NCBI RefSeq assembly: GCF_025060895.1
Contig: NZ_JANZKV010000014.1
Location: forward strand, 1-32,014
DNA: 32,014 nt
Direction: 5' to 3'
Origin: Stieleria sedimenti
GTDB taxonomy: Bacteria; Planctomycetota; Planctomycetia; Pirellulales; Pirellulaceae
Position numbers and translations under genes: made by a program. A model generated the notes under the pieces. The model did no database searches. It worked only from the letters and a program-made list of their open reading frames with translations, and was not told the origin of the DNA. This document shows, one piece after another, positions 16,180 to 25,234 of the stretch (position 1 is the first letter of the stretch; the number at the start of each line of letters is the position of its first letter).

Positions 16180-19100
16180 TTAAGTTCTCAGCATCCGGAT
16201 CAGATCGTCGTTGGACAGCTTGGCCGCGGCCTCGGTCCCTTCCATCACGCCGGCGACGAGATCGCGTTTCGATTCGTGCAGCGCCAAGATTTCCTCCTCG
16301 ATCGTCCCCCGGGCGACGATCCGGTAGACCATCACCGGTTTGTCTTGCCCCATCCGGTGGGCCCGGTCGGTCGCCTGGTCTTCCACGGCCGGATTCCACC
16401 AGGGATCCATGTGAATGACGTAATCAGCGGCGGTCAGATTGAGCCCGGTTCCGCCGGCTTTGAGCGAAATCAGAAAAACGTCGGCGGTGCCGGTTTGGAA
16501 CTCGTCGACGGCCACCTGCCGGGCCTTGGCGGGCGTCGATCCGTCCAGGTACTGGTACGTGAACCCGCGCTCATCGAGGGCCTTGCGGATCAGCGCCAGG
16601 TGCTCGGTGAACTGGCTGAAGACGAGCGCCCGGTGGCCTTCTTCGCGGAGACTGTCCAACGTCTCACAGAGCTGATCGAGTTTGGCCGACGAATCGGTCC
16701 ATTGCTTGTTGACCAAGCCGGCATGGCAGGCGATTTGCCGCAGCCGTGTCATCAGCGCCAGGATCTTGAAACGCTGGTCTTTGATGTGCGGCAGGGCTTC
16801 GAGGGTTTCAATTTCGCCGATCGCCGCCAGGCGAACCTTCTCGTATTCGGCTCGCTCGGCCGGACTCAGATCGACATACAGGTTCATTTCGGTGCGGGGC
16901 GGCAATTCGGTCAACACCTCGGACTTGGTGCGACGCAGCACAAAAGGCTGCAACCGCTCGGCAAGCGCTTTGCGGGCCGACTCGCTGGCTTCCTTTTCGA
17001 TCGGTCCGGCGAAACGTTTGCGGAACTGTTCCCAGCCGCCGAAGACGCCCGGCGAAACGACGTGGAACAGACTCCACAATTCACCGAGATGGTTTTCCAC
17101 CGGCGTTCCGGTCAGCGCGACCGTCCAATCGGCGTCGATCCCGGCGATCGCCTTGCTGGTCTTGCTGCGACTGTTCTTGATCGCCTGGGCTTCGTCCAGC
17201 ACCAGGGTCGACCACGACACGCCGGCAAGCGCCTCGGCATCCCGCAAGGCCAACCCGTAGCTGCAGATCACCAACGAACGGGGTCCGACCGTGGGCAGAA
17301 ATTCGCCGCGTTCGGTTTCACGGTACAGGTGGACGTCCAAGTCGGGGGCGAAACGCTCGGCCTCGCGCTGCCAATTGAACCCGACACTGGTCGGCGCGAT
17401 CACCAGCGCCGGACCGTCGGCGGATCGATCCAGCAAGACGGCCAGCGTTTGCAGTGTCTTGCCCAATCCCATGTCGTCGGCCAGGATGCCGCCGACGCCC
17501 CACTCGGCCAGCTTGCGTAGCCACTTGTATCCATCGACCTGGTAGTCCCGCAGATTGGCATCCAAGTTCTGCGGCACGGTCGGATCCAGCTTCTCCGCCC
17601 TGGCCAATCGTTTGACGCATTTTTCCCAGGCACGGCTGGCTTTGACGGCGACGTCGGAATCGACCAATTCACGAATCGCCGGGGCCGCCGTCGCATCCAA
17701 TTTCAGCGTGTTGCGATCCTTGTGCGTCGCATCCTGCAAACGCTTCAGTCGCTTGCGCAACCCATCGGAGATTCTGGCCCACTGCCCGTCGGCGAGTTTG
17801 ATGTAATCGCCGATCCCGTCTTGATCATCCGCCGGCAGCCCATTGATCAAATCAGCCAGCGGCATCGAGTGCTCGCCGAACTTGCATTCCCCGGAGATTC
17901 CGAACCAATTGCGTTTGTTCGTGATGTCGACCTTGACGTTGCTGCTGGACAAGTTGCCGAGCACCGAGACCGGTTTTTCGCCCGTGCGATCCCACAGCAC
18001 TTCGACGTCACTTTCGGGCGACTGCAGGTCCTCGATCAGACGCAGCGCGGCGCCGAAATCATCGATCGTCCCGAACCAATTCTCGCGGTCCACCGACAGA
18101 CGCCAGCGTTTGAGCAGCCGATTGATTTGCTCGGATTCTCGAGTGACCGAGCGGGCCAACTGCAGTTTCTTGCCGTCGCGTTCGGTTGTCACAATCATCG
18201 GTCCCGCCAAAGGTCGCCTGAGCACACCGGCGGCGTCGCGGACGCGGAGCCCGAAATCGAGCCGGCCGTCGGCTCGACTGCGAAGCAGGATCGCCGGACG
18301 GGCGTCCACAAAATGGACCGGCCCGGCCACCGAAGGCGGCAACAGAATGGAAATCTGCTTTTGAAGCTTAGCCAACGGTTGCAGCAAGTCTTCACGGCGG
18401 TCCAGGGCGACCGGAGGCAGTTGGCAAATCGAACGGATCATCTCGGCTTCGTTCGCCGTCGAGTTGCCGACCAGGACTTCGTCGGCATCGAGGTCGATCC
18501 GTAGAAAGGTCTCACCGGAGGCGATCACTCTGGAATAGAACTTCGATCCGTCTTGATTGGAAAACAGGACACGGTAGCTGTCTTTTGAAATCCCAACGGA
18601 AAGATAGTTCGGATAGTTCCGAACGCTAATCGGTTCGCCATCCCAAATGACGTTGTCCTGCCCGACCAATTGCTTGATCGCTTCGACCGCGTCCAACTGG
18701 TAGCCGGAATCGCCGTAGTAATACCGCCCGGCACGCTCGATCTTGTCGACCACCTCGAGATCCGCATCGGTCAACGGAAGCGAACGATCGGACAACAGAT
18801 TTTCCAGACGGACCTTCTTCCCCTTAGTGAATCCATCGCCCCGCTTCTTTTTTTGCTGAAGCAGCGGCTGGACCGTCAGATATCCCCCGCTGCTCAACGT
18901 GAAATCCCAAACGATCCGCTGCTGCACGCTCGCGGCCAGCGGCGGCAGCAGATCGTCGTCTTCGTCGGCGACATCGGAAAACAATTCGCGTTGCTCGGCC
19001 GCAATCCGATTCAGCTCGGCGATCGCGATGGCCGAAGGGTCGGGCACAAAGGCGTCGCGCGGTGGCTCGCCCGACTCCATCTCACCTCGAGCAATCCGCG

Positions 19101-19557
19101 ACTGCAAGGGCTGGTTGTTCTGCAATTGTTCGAGCGCATGCAACACAAATTGATAGCAGTGCACGCAAGGTTCGCTTCCGCCCGATTCGGCACAATCACA
19201 TCCCGCCGGCGCCGAGTTGGTATCCACGCACAAGAAGACGTTGTGGTGGACTCCATCCTTTGACCAAGAGCCCTGCATCTCGCCGCAGCGGTAAATCCTT
19301 TCGATGTGGATTTTGGCCGGGATCGGCCGCTCGGCCCGCTGGCGTGAATGAGCGGACTTGATCTGGTGGGGAAAGCTGTCCAACAGTTCTCGCATCACGA
19401 AGAACCAGGACTGGACGTCGTGGCATTGAAAGTTGGCCCCATCGAACCGGTCTTCGCAGTCATCGAGCAACGACTGCAGCCCGATCAGACTGTTTTTGTT
19501 CTTTGCCTGCGAGAGGACTTTGCGAAGCTTTTCCAATTGGATTTTCGATCGCGACAC
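16180..19557 (-). CDS. SWIM-domain SNF2-family DNA-dependent ATPase/helicase
   Basis: 1125-aa bacterial Swi2/Snf2 protein (HepA/COG0553 type), thought to move along DNA or remodel protein-DNA complexes. A SWIM zinc motif lies near the N-terminus: C120-x-C122-x8-C131-x-H133. Residues ~150-650 are the poorly conserved bacterial SNF2-associated region. The motor follows: DDMGLGKT with Walker lysine K700, DEAQ at 788-791, ALTGTPVENHLGELWSLF, LQPFVLRRTKSEVLTELPP, then the second RecA lobe with ALVFSQFTEHL, LISLKAGGTGLNLTAADYV and arginine-finger motif DRAHRMGQ (1064-1071). All motor motifs are intact. It starts 45 nt after the ABC permease stop, so it is likely co-transcribed with it; a functional link is unproven. 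Confidence 0.93.
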   Translation of the reverse strand: MSRSKIQLEKLRKVLSQAKNKNSLIGLQSLLDDCEDRFDGANFQCHDVQSWFFVMRELLDSFPHQIKSAHSRQRAERPIPAKIHIERIYRCGEMQGSWSKDGVHHNVFLCVDTNSAPAGCDCAESGGSEPCVHCYQFVLHALEQLQNNQPLQSRIARGEMESGEPPRDAFVPDPSAIAIAELNRIAAEQRELFSDVADEDDDLLPPLAASVQQRIVWDFTLSSGGYLTVQPLLQQKKKRGDGFTKGKKVRLENLLSDRSLPLTDADLEVVDKIERAGRYYYGDSGYQLDAVEAIKQLVGQDNVIWDGEPISVRNYPNYLSVGISKDSYRVLFSNQDGSKFYSRVIASGETFLRIDLDADEVLVGNSTANEAEMIRSICQLPPVALDRREDLLQPLAKLQKQISILLPPSVAGPVHFVDARPAILLRSRADGRLDFGLRVRDAAGVLRRPLAGPMIVTTERDGKKLQLARSVTRESEQINRLLKRWRLSVDRENWFGTIDDFGAALRLIEDLQSPESDVEVLWDRTGEKPVSVLGNLSSSNVKVDITNKRNWFGISGECKFGEHSMPLADLINGLPADDQDGIGDYIKLADGQWARISDGLRKRLKRLQDATHKDRNTLKLDATAAPAIRELVDSDVAVKASRAWEKCVKRLARAEKLDPTVPQNLDANLRDYQVDGYKWLRKLAEWGVGGILADDMGLGKTLQTLAVLLDRSADGPALVIAPTSVGFNWQREAERFAPDLDVHLYRETERGEFLPTVGPRSLVICSYGLALRDAEALAGVSWSTLVLDEAQAIKNSRSKTSKAIAGIDADWTVALTGTPVENHLGELWSLFHVVSPGVFGGWEQFRKRFAGPIEKEASESARKALAERLQPFVLRRTKSEVLTELPPRTEMNLYVDLSPAERAEYEKVRLAAIGEIETLEALPHIKDQRFKILALMTRLRQIACHAGLVNKQWTDSSAKLDQLCETLDSLREEGHRALVFSQFTEHLALIRKALDERGFTYQYLDGSTPAKARQVAVDEFQTGTADVFLISLKAGGTGLNLTAADYVIHMDPWWNPAVEDQATDRAHRMGQDKPVMVYRIVARGTIEEEILALHESKRDLVAGVMEGTEAAAKLSNDDLIRMLRT

Positions 19558-19602
19558 CGGGAACTCCGTTTCATAAGACTGTGTTGTCGACGGACCATCA
19601 AT

Positions 19603-21312
19603 CTACCGTCCGCTGCCGCTTTCGACGAGTTGGTTTTCCGACTCGTCCGCCAGATCCTGCTTGACACGCAACGGCACCGCGATTTTCCGCAGCCGAAACT
19701 CGCGAAACAGCGAAACCAAATTGATCGCCAGAACTCCCGCCCCGACCACCAGGATCAACATCGCGACTTCTGCCGGCAACCCCCGTGGGCTAAAGGCTTC
19801 GTCCCAAGTCCACCCCCAATTGCTGGCATGCAGCGCGGAGTATTGGTTGGAGATCCGTCCCTGGATCACCACATCGATGATCGCCGGAACAATCGCGCCC
19901 AAGAAATAAGCGACGACCGCCGCAACCAGCGGGGCGACAAAGGACGGCCCGAACCGCTTCAAAAAAGGCATCGCGAGCAAGCGAATGACGCCCAGGTAAC
20001 CCAGCAGATAGCCCATCATCATCGCCGCAAAAATTGGCGGAGGTGTGTCGACACTCGTACTTCGAACGGCACCCGTCTGGACCCCAAAAACACCTACCCC
20101 GGCCAACACGACCAGCCCCGCCACGCCCGTGGCGACGACGAACATGAAACCGGTTCCCGGCCCGGGCATCCACCACGTGAACAGCATCCGGGTCCCGTAA
20201 GTGGCCGGCAATCCGCGCCGCACGCGGGGACTCAACTCCGACGCTTCGCCGCACATGAACATCCCGACCAACAGCCAAAAGATCCCCAGGTACAGCAGCC
20301 CGTCGTTGATCCATTCGAAATCACCGGTCGACCAAGCGGTGTAGGCGATCGTCACCACCCAGATCGCCTGTTGGAAAAACAGAATCACACGCAACCGGGT
20401 CGAACGATTCTCGGTAACCGGAGCGATACGGGCCGCCGCCGCGGCAACAAACAGCACGACGAACGACGCCGCAACGGTGAACCAGGCAAGAAACCCGAAC
20501 CAAGTCCCGCTCCATTGCTCGGGCAACACCATTGAGAAAACAAAACCGCAACACGTGAACTCCACCACGACGATGAACGCGACCAAGCCGACCAACAGAA
20601 ACGTTTGCAGTGTCCGGCCCTTGGCGAGCGTCGACAGCACCAAGCCGAGTGCCGTCAGCACCATCGCCGTGATAAAGATGATCGCGACGACCAAGATGAT
20701 GGTCAGCAAACCGATCCCGCGGAGCAGATAACAAAACGCCAAACACGGCACGATGGCGGAGAAGTAAATCAGCATCTGAAGCACGGCACTGTTCATCTTC
20801 CCCGACACGATTCGCCAAGCCGACAATCGCGTGATCGCCAACATCTCATACGTCCCCTCATCGAGCTCCGCGGCCAAGGACCGAAACGCCACCAAGGGCA
20901 CGAAGGCGAACATCGAAACGGAGAGGATCATGAAGTACCCGATCATCATCGATTCACCGGTCGGGATGTAATAAACATCCGGCGCGTTGAACACGATCCC
21001 CATGATCGTCCAAGCGCAGGACGCGGCCAGCAAACAAAAAAACGTGATCAGAAACTGCTTGCTTTTGAGCGATTGCCTGGCCTCCTTGACCAAGATCGGA
21101 TTCAACAGACTCGTCAACCGCTCGGTCGCCCGATCCACCCAGCCCCAAAACCCACTCGCGTCGGGGTCCAGTGCCAGTGCCGGATAGGGAAACGCCTGGC
21201 CGCCGCCGCCGAGTGAAAGTTCGGCGACCGCGTGCTCGGCCCCGCCCGCCGACGTTTGGGGATCGCCATCGGCGGCTGCGCCGTTGACGCTGGATGCACC
21301 CTGGTCGGTCAT
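19603..21312 (-). CDS. ABC-2-type transporter permease
   Basis: Integral membrane protein of 569 aa with about 12 hydrophobic helices (the first at ~85-107, the last near the C-terminus). A cytoplasmic N-terminal ~60 residues is followed by LLNPILVKEARQSLKSKQFL, the amphipathic coupling helix usual in ABC-2 permeases. After the second helix comes AAELDEGTYEMLAITRLSAWRIVSGKM, equivalent to the 'E..GT.E.L...P.S...I..GK' segment that contacts the ATPase. Its ATG overlaps the TGA of the ATPase gene (ATGA), indicating translational coupling and a shared complex. It carries no substrate-defining motif. Export rather than import is expected because no binding protein is present. Confidence 0.88.
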   Translation of the reverse strand: MTDQGASSVNGAAADGDPQTSAGGAEHAVAELSLGGGGQAFPYPALALDPDASGFWGWVDRATERLTSLLNPILVKEARQSLKSKQFLITFFCLLAASCAWTIMGIVFNAPDVYYIPTGESMMIGYFMILSVSMFAFVPLVAFRSLAAELDEGTYEMLAITRLSAWRIVSGKMNSAVLQMLIYFSAIVPCLAFCYLLRGIGLLTIILVVAIIFITAMVLTALGLVLSTLAKGRTLQTFLLVGLVAFIVVVEFTCCGFVFSMVLPEQWSGTWFGFLAWFTVAASFVVLFVAAAAARIAPVTENRSTRLRVILFFQQAIWVVTIAYTAWSTGDFEWINDGLLYLGIFWLLVGMFMCGEASELSPRVRRGLPATYGTRMLFTWWMPGPGTGFMFVVATGVAGLVVLAGVGVFGVQTGAVRSTSVDTPPPIFAAMMMGYLLGYLGVIRLLAMPFLKRFGPSFVAPLVAAVVAYFLGAIVPAIIDVVIQGRISNQYSALHASNWGWTWDEAFSPRGLPAEVAMLILVVGAGVLAINLVSLFREFRLRKIAVPLRVKQDLADESENQLVESGSGR

Positions 21313-22235
21313 TGCACCTTCCCCGCGGTGACCTTCAGGAACAGATCCTCCAACGATTCATCGACCACCCGGTACTCCAAAACGTTCACGCGGGCGTCGC
21401 ACAAACGATGCAAGATTTCGATCTGACGCTGTCGATTGCCGGCGACGCGAAACTGCAGCGTCCGATTCAGTTCCACGACATCGGAGACATCGTCCCACTG
21501 TGACAAGATCGTCTTGGCCGTCTCGGTCTCGCCGTCGATGACGACGATCAAATCGAGATGCGTTTGTGAATTGCCTTTCAGACCGGCGACGGTATCGTTG
21601 GCCAACAACCGCCCCTGCTCGATGATGCCGACCCGATCGCACATCTCGGCCAACTCGCTCAGGATATGGCTGCTGATCAAGATCGTTTTGCCATCGGCCG
21701 CCAACGATCGAATGATCTGTCGCAATTCGATCCGCGCCCGGGGATCCAGCCCGGCGGCGGGTTCATCCAGGATCAGCACCGAGGGGTCGTGGATCAGGGC
21801 GCGTCCGAGACAGAGACGCTGCCGCATCCCCTTGCTCAGACCGGTGATCGGTTTTTCGGCCATCGAACGCAGCCCGGTGAAATCCATCACCCAACGGATC
21901 CGCCGCGTCCGCTCGCGTCCGACCAGTCCATTGGAACGCGCGAAGAAATCCAGGTACTCGGCACAATTCGTGTCGCTGTACGAACCGAACGCATCGGGCA
22001 TGAACCCCAGCCGCCGGCGGACGCGATCGGGATCGTTGACCGAGGAGAGTCCTTCGATGAAGGCGTCGCCTTCGGTCGGCAGTTCCAGCGTCGCCAGGAT
22101 TCGCATGCTGGTCGTTTTCCCCGCCCCGTTGGGACCGATGTAACCGAACACGCTGCCCCGTGGCACCATGAACGAAACGTGGTTGACCGCGCGCGTGGTG
22201 CCGAACAAACGCGTCACGTCCTGCAATTCGATCAT
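21309..22235 (-). CDS. ABC transporter ATP-binding protein
   Basis: Nucleotide-binding subunit (308 aa) partnering the permease encoded next. Walker A GPNGAGKT (34-41), signature loop LSKGM (133-137), Walker B LILDEP (154-159), D-loop AGLDPRA and switch histidine H190 (LISSHILSEL). About 90 C-terminal residues follow the ATPase core and end with the EDLFLKVTAG tail common in ABC-2 export ATPases (DrrA/CcmA-like). The open frame extends to 22328, but that extra part overlaps the 3' end of the upstream gene. The ATG at 22235 gives the canonical MIELQDVTRLFG start, 60 nt after the upstream stop. Confidence 0.93.
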   Translation of the reverse strand: MIELQDVTRLFGTTRAVNHVSFMVPRGSVFGYIGPNGAGKTTSMRILATLELPTEGDAFIEGLSSVNDPDRVRRRLGFMPDAFGSYSDTNCAEYLDFFARSNGLVGRERTRRIRWVMDFTGLRSMAEKPITGLSKGMRQRLCLGRALIHDPSVLILDEPAAGLDPRARIELRQIIRSLAADGKTILISSHILSELAEMCDRVGIIEQGRLLANDTVAGLKGNSQTHLDLIVVIDGETETAKTILSQWDDVSDVVELNRTLQFRVAGNRQRQIEILHRLCDARVNVLEYRVVDESLEDLFLKVTAGKVQ

Positions 22236-22294
22236 CGGTCCCTGCCAGGGCGTTGGCGGGACAGATGACGGTGGGACTGCGGTTTTCAACCCCG

Positions 22295-24703
22295 TCACGG
22301 CAGCAACCCTCCGATCATGCGGACGCATTCATCTTGCACACATTCGCGGAGCGCAAACTGGTCTGCTTGCACTTCGGTCAAAGCCAAGAAGGATCGCCGC
22401 TGCGGATTCCGTGAAAATTCCAACAGCCGCTCTTCGATCCCGGTTCGGTCGTTCATCGAGACACGATTCTGATAGGGCGTCGGCATCTGGGACGAATCCG
22501 GATCGACGACCCCGAGTGCGATCATGGAAAGCGTGTTCGAATTCGCCTTCTCCAGCGTCACCGTCGACGCGGCCGACACGTTCCGGGCGATCCAGTACTT
22601 GCCCTTGTCGTCACACACGCCCACGATCGACAGCGGTGTCGGCAACCGGTTGGTCAGCGAAACCGCCTCGCCGCTGAAATCGATCTCGATCGGGGACACC
22701 CCTTCGTACGGACGCGTGACCAGATAATGAACCTGAGTCCGTGTGGGTAGGAAATCACCCGTGTACAGCCGATCGTCCCCGACTTGGTCAATCAGATAAT
22801 CACCCGGCCGCGAGTCATTGGCGGGATAGTAGTTGTAATTGTTCACCATTTCCGAATGATGCACCGGTAACACAAACGCCTCGCCGGTGAACCGCAATCC
22901 CCGCTGATTGTCGACCACCGTGTAATACGTCTGACGTGATTGGTCGATCACCGGGACACGTTGCCGCTCGCGTTCGCCGGCGGGCGCAACGGCATGACGA
23001 CCGTCGATCCAGGTCAATTGCCGGATCCGAGCCCGGTTATCAAATCCGTCCGAAAGGAAGGCGTAACAAAACAGTCCCATCGTGGCGAAGAACGCCAACG
23101 CGGGTGCCAGGAAGTACAGCAAGTAAAGCCGCCCGCGACGCCGCAACCCGAAGTACAACAGCGGCCCCATGACCAACACAAACAGACCGTTCAGGACCAC
23201 AAACATCGTCACCGGCGGCTGGCCCACCGTCGACATCAGCCAAGCCCAGTAGCTGTCGTTACCGGAGGCATAGTCCACCCCGTTCCGCTCGCTCCATTTC
23301 TGTTTGTCCATCTCGAGCGATTTCCAGAGCTGGAACGACCCCGGAAACGGATCCTGTTGCTCGATCAGGACGACACGCCCCCAACCGTATGGCATCACCC
23401 CCAGTCCGGCGAGGAGTTTTTTTTTGGTCACCGTCTGAACCATCGGATGCTTGACCGCCACCAGGTCGTCATACACCGATTGACGTGTTTTCTCACTGGA
23501 ACCGTAAGCGTAAGCATTGGAGTAGTAGGTTCCATAGTTCCAAGGCTGGTACTGAATCGCCGACGTGTCGTTGGGTTGGCTGAGCGTCATGACGGACGAT
23601 GGATTGGCCCAATACCGAAACGACGTGTTGACATCCCCTCGCGCGCCGGCGAGCCAACTCGGACGAACCGCCCCGGTCGGCGAACGGTCGAGCGGCTTGA
23701 CGCCGAGCGGGGGATTTTTGTGAGCGGTGGGGCGCAAGCCCTCCGCTGGTTCACCGTCAATCCGGACGGCTCGCGCCGTTCCACCAACCCCCTCAGAGCC
23801 GATGGACGCGGCATTGGGTGCTGTCTGCGACGGTACTGTCTGCGACGGTGTCGCCTGCGGTGGTGCCGCGTAGGCCCAGATTTGACCGCCCGCGGAAACC
23901 CAACGTTTGAGTTCCGCCAATTGATCGGGTTGCTGTTGTTCGATTCGCTGCAGCAATGGATAGGGCGCTAGGATCACGTCCAACTGGCTGTAACCGATCC
24001 ACGACGTCTGCAAGGCGTCTTCGTCGATCACGCGGAATCGTGCCCAGCCGTAGACGAGGTCGTCGAGAAACTTCCGCGCCTGTTTGTCGGACAGACGCGG
24101 CACGTTCGCCTTTTCGCTGATCGCGCCCTCACCCAGGATCGTGGCAATCGAACGCAGATCGGGAAAGCGGGTCCACGGGTCGGTCGAGGTCGCCGCATCT
24201 CGGGGAACCATCACCCCGATCGACATGTATTGCCCCCAATCTTTGACCGACGCCGGGATCGCCAGCTTGGACGCCACCTTTCCCAGTCGCCGGCCGTCTT
24301 CGATCACCTGGACCGAACAGGATTCCCAGCGATAGAAGTGCGGCACCTGGACCGGCACGCCGTAATTCTTGACGCCTTGCGGCACCGTCACCTGACAGGC
24401 AAATTGAAAATCGATCTCGGTCGCGTATTGGGTTCGGGGCCGAAACAAGATGCGCAGCGATCGCTGGCGGGTAAACGACTTGCCGATCGCCCGAAACCGC
24501 AGCATGATCGGCTGAAACCCCTCGTTACCCAACCGCTCGGTGCTCACGAACATCGTGAACCCGGCTTGGGCCGGATTGGAGGGTGCCGCCCCCAGTTGAA
24601 CTTCTTCGGCAGTCGCCGAGACGGTCATCGGCGTCCCCGGCGCCGCGACGAACAGAACCGCGACGCACACAGCGGCGACGACCGGACGAAGCAAACGCCT
24701 CAT
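22295..24703 (-). CDS. Exported membrane protein of the ABC operon, unknown function
   Basis: 802 aa, not matched by me to a named family. It has a signal peptide (MRRLLRPVVAAVCVAVLFVA, cleavage probably about 30), a periplasmic N-terminal region of ~450 residues, and two membrane helices at about 496-550 (TMFVVLNGLFVLVMGPLLYFGL and LYFLAPALAFFATMGLFCYAF). A further ~250 residues follow outside. The segment LDVILAPYPLLQRI...LAELKRWVSAGGQIWAYA resembles the glutamine-amidotransferase-like fold of DUF4350/GldG-type ABC accessory proteins, and the GPLLYFGLRRRGR helix end is common in such proteins. Residues ~285-345 are a Pro/Ser/Thr-rich linker that includes sequence derived from a palindromic repeat (23731-23777). 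The ATG overlaps the TGA of the small upstream gene. Probably an extracytoplasmic partner of the ABC transporter (inference). Confidence 0.8.
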   Translation of the reverse strand: MRRLLRPVVAAVCVAVLFVAAPGTPMTVSATAEEVQLGAAPSNPAQAGFTMFVSTERLGNEGFQPIMLRFRAIGKSFTRQRSLRILFRPRTQYATEIDFQFACQVTVPQGVKNYGVPVQVPHFYRWESCSVQVIEDGRRLGKVASKLAIPASVKDWGQYMSIGVMVPRDAATSTDPWTRFPDLRSIATILGEGAISEKANVPRLSDKQARKFLDDLVYGWARFRVIDEDALQTSWIGYSQLDVILAPYPLLQRIEQQQPDQLAELKRWVSAGGQIWAYAAPPQATPSQTVPSQTAPNAASIGSEGVGGTARAVRIDGEPAEGLRPTAHKNPPLGVKPLDRSPTGAVRPSWLAGARGDVNTSFRYWANPSSVMTLSQPNDTSAIQYQPWNYGTYYSNAYAYGSSEKTRQSVYDDLVAVKHPMVQTVTKKKLLAGLGVMPYGWGRVVLIEQQDPFPGSFQLWKSLEMDKQKWSERNGVDYASGNDSYWAWLMSTVGQPPVTMFVVLNGLFVLVMGPLLYFGLRRRGRLYLLYFLAPALAFFATMGLFCYAFLSDGFDNRARIRQLTWIDGRHAVAPAGERERQRVPVIDQSRQTYYTVVDNQRGLRFTGEAFVLPVHHSEMVNNYNYYPANDSRPGDYLIDQVGDDRLYTGDFLPTRTQVHYLVTRPYEGVSPIEIDFSGEAVSLTNRLPTPLSIVGVCDDKGKYWIARNVSAASTVTLEKANSNTLSMIALGVVDPDSSQMPTPYQNRVSMNDRTGIEERLLEFSRNPQRRSFLALTEVQADQFALRECVQDECVRMIGGLLP
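23731..23777. repeat. Palindromic repeat (family C) embedded in a coding region
   Basis: The arms GGCGCAAGCCCTCCG (23731-23745) and CGGACGGCTCGCGCC (23763-23777) are imperfect reverse complements, matching at 13 of 15 positions. The same arms occur in the non-coding repeat at 31918-31967. Here the element is read through in frame as about residues 309-325 of the 802-aa protein. Confidence 0.65.
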
Positions 24704-25029
24704 GGAGTTTCGCCATCCCGATGATGCGGATCCGACATCGCGTCGGGCATTTCGGTCGTGGGCACATGAACTCGCATCGGCTGTTCAGGCCCCACGGCGG
24801 CCGAGCCGAGCGTCGAAAACAGGCTCGCCAACGAAAACGATCCCACGTAAATCAAAAACGGCAGCGTCAGTGCCGCGATCAAGACCGTCGTCAACACCGC
24901 CCACTGTTGTCCCGTCGTGATCGCTTGCTGGACGACTCCCATCGCAACGGCACACACCGTGACCAATCCGATCAGCCAACGAAGCGAGACTTTGGGCAGA
25001 AAAGGTTCAGGCGCGGTCGGATCGGTCAT
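24700..25029 (-). CDS. Small two-helix membrane protein leading the ABC operon
   Basis: 109 aa, unknown family. After a short cytoplasmic start (MTDPTAPEPFLPKVSLRW) there are two hydrophobic helices, about LIGLVTVCAVAMGVV and WAVLTTVLIAALTLPFLIYV, then a polar tail containing HVPTTEMPDAM. A longer frame to 25287 exists, but its extra part overlaps the terminator of the YTV gene, so the ATG at 25029 is preferred. Its stop overlaps the ATG of the 802-aa gene (ATGA), so it belongs to the same operon and perhaps the same complex. No clear promoter was found in the 120 nt upstream. Confidence 0.75.
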   Translation of the reverse strand: MTDPTAPEPFLPKVSLRWLIGLVTVCAVAMGVVQQAITTGQQWAVLTTVLIAALTLPFLIYVGSFSLASLFSTLGSAAVGPEQPMRVHVPTTEMPDAMSDPHHRDGETP

Positions 25030-25140
25030 GAAGCACTCATCGACTGGGTCAAGGCAGCAACCAACATAGCAAATCCGCCCGCCCGCCGCGGCAGACAGGC
25101 TGAATGCCAGACATCGATTCCGTTCGAGTCGGCAAACCTG

Positions 25141-25175
25141 AAAAAAAAAGCCCCGACAAGTTTCCTTGTCGGGGC
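25141..25175 (-). terminator. Rho-independent terminator of the YTV gene
   Basis: On the minus strand a perfect 11-bp stem (GCCCCGACAAG, 25175-25165, pairing with 25160-25150) with a GAAA loop is followed by nine T residues (25149-25141). It lies about 60 nt after the YTV gene stop and before the ABC operon, insulating the two. It is the clearest intrinsic terminator in the window. Confidence 0.95.
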
Positions 25176-25234
25176 CGAATTGCGGGAGATCTTGCCGACG
25201 CTGAGCGGTGCTCAGCGTCTGGGTCGGGGCAGGA

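Noticed and set aside
16147-17520. 457-codon plus-strand frame overlapping the SNF2 motor
   Set aside because: Antisense to the conserved helicase motifs; the composition is what the opposite strand forces.
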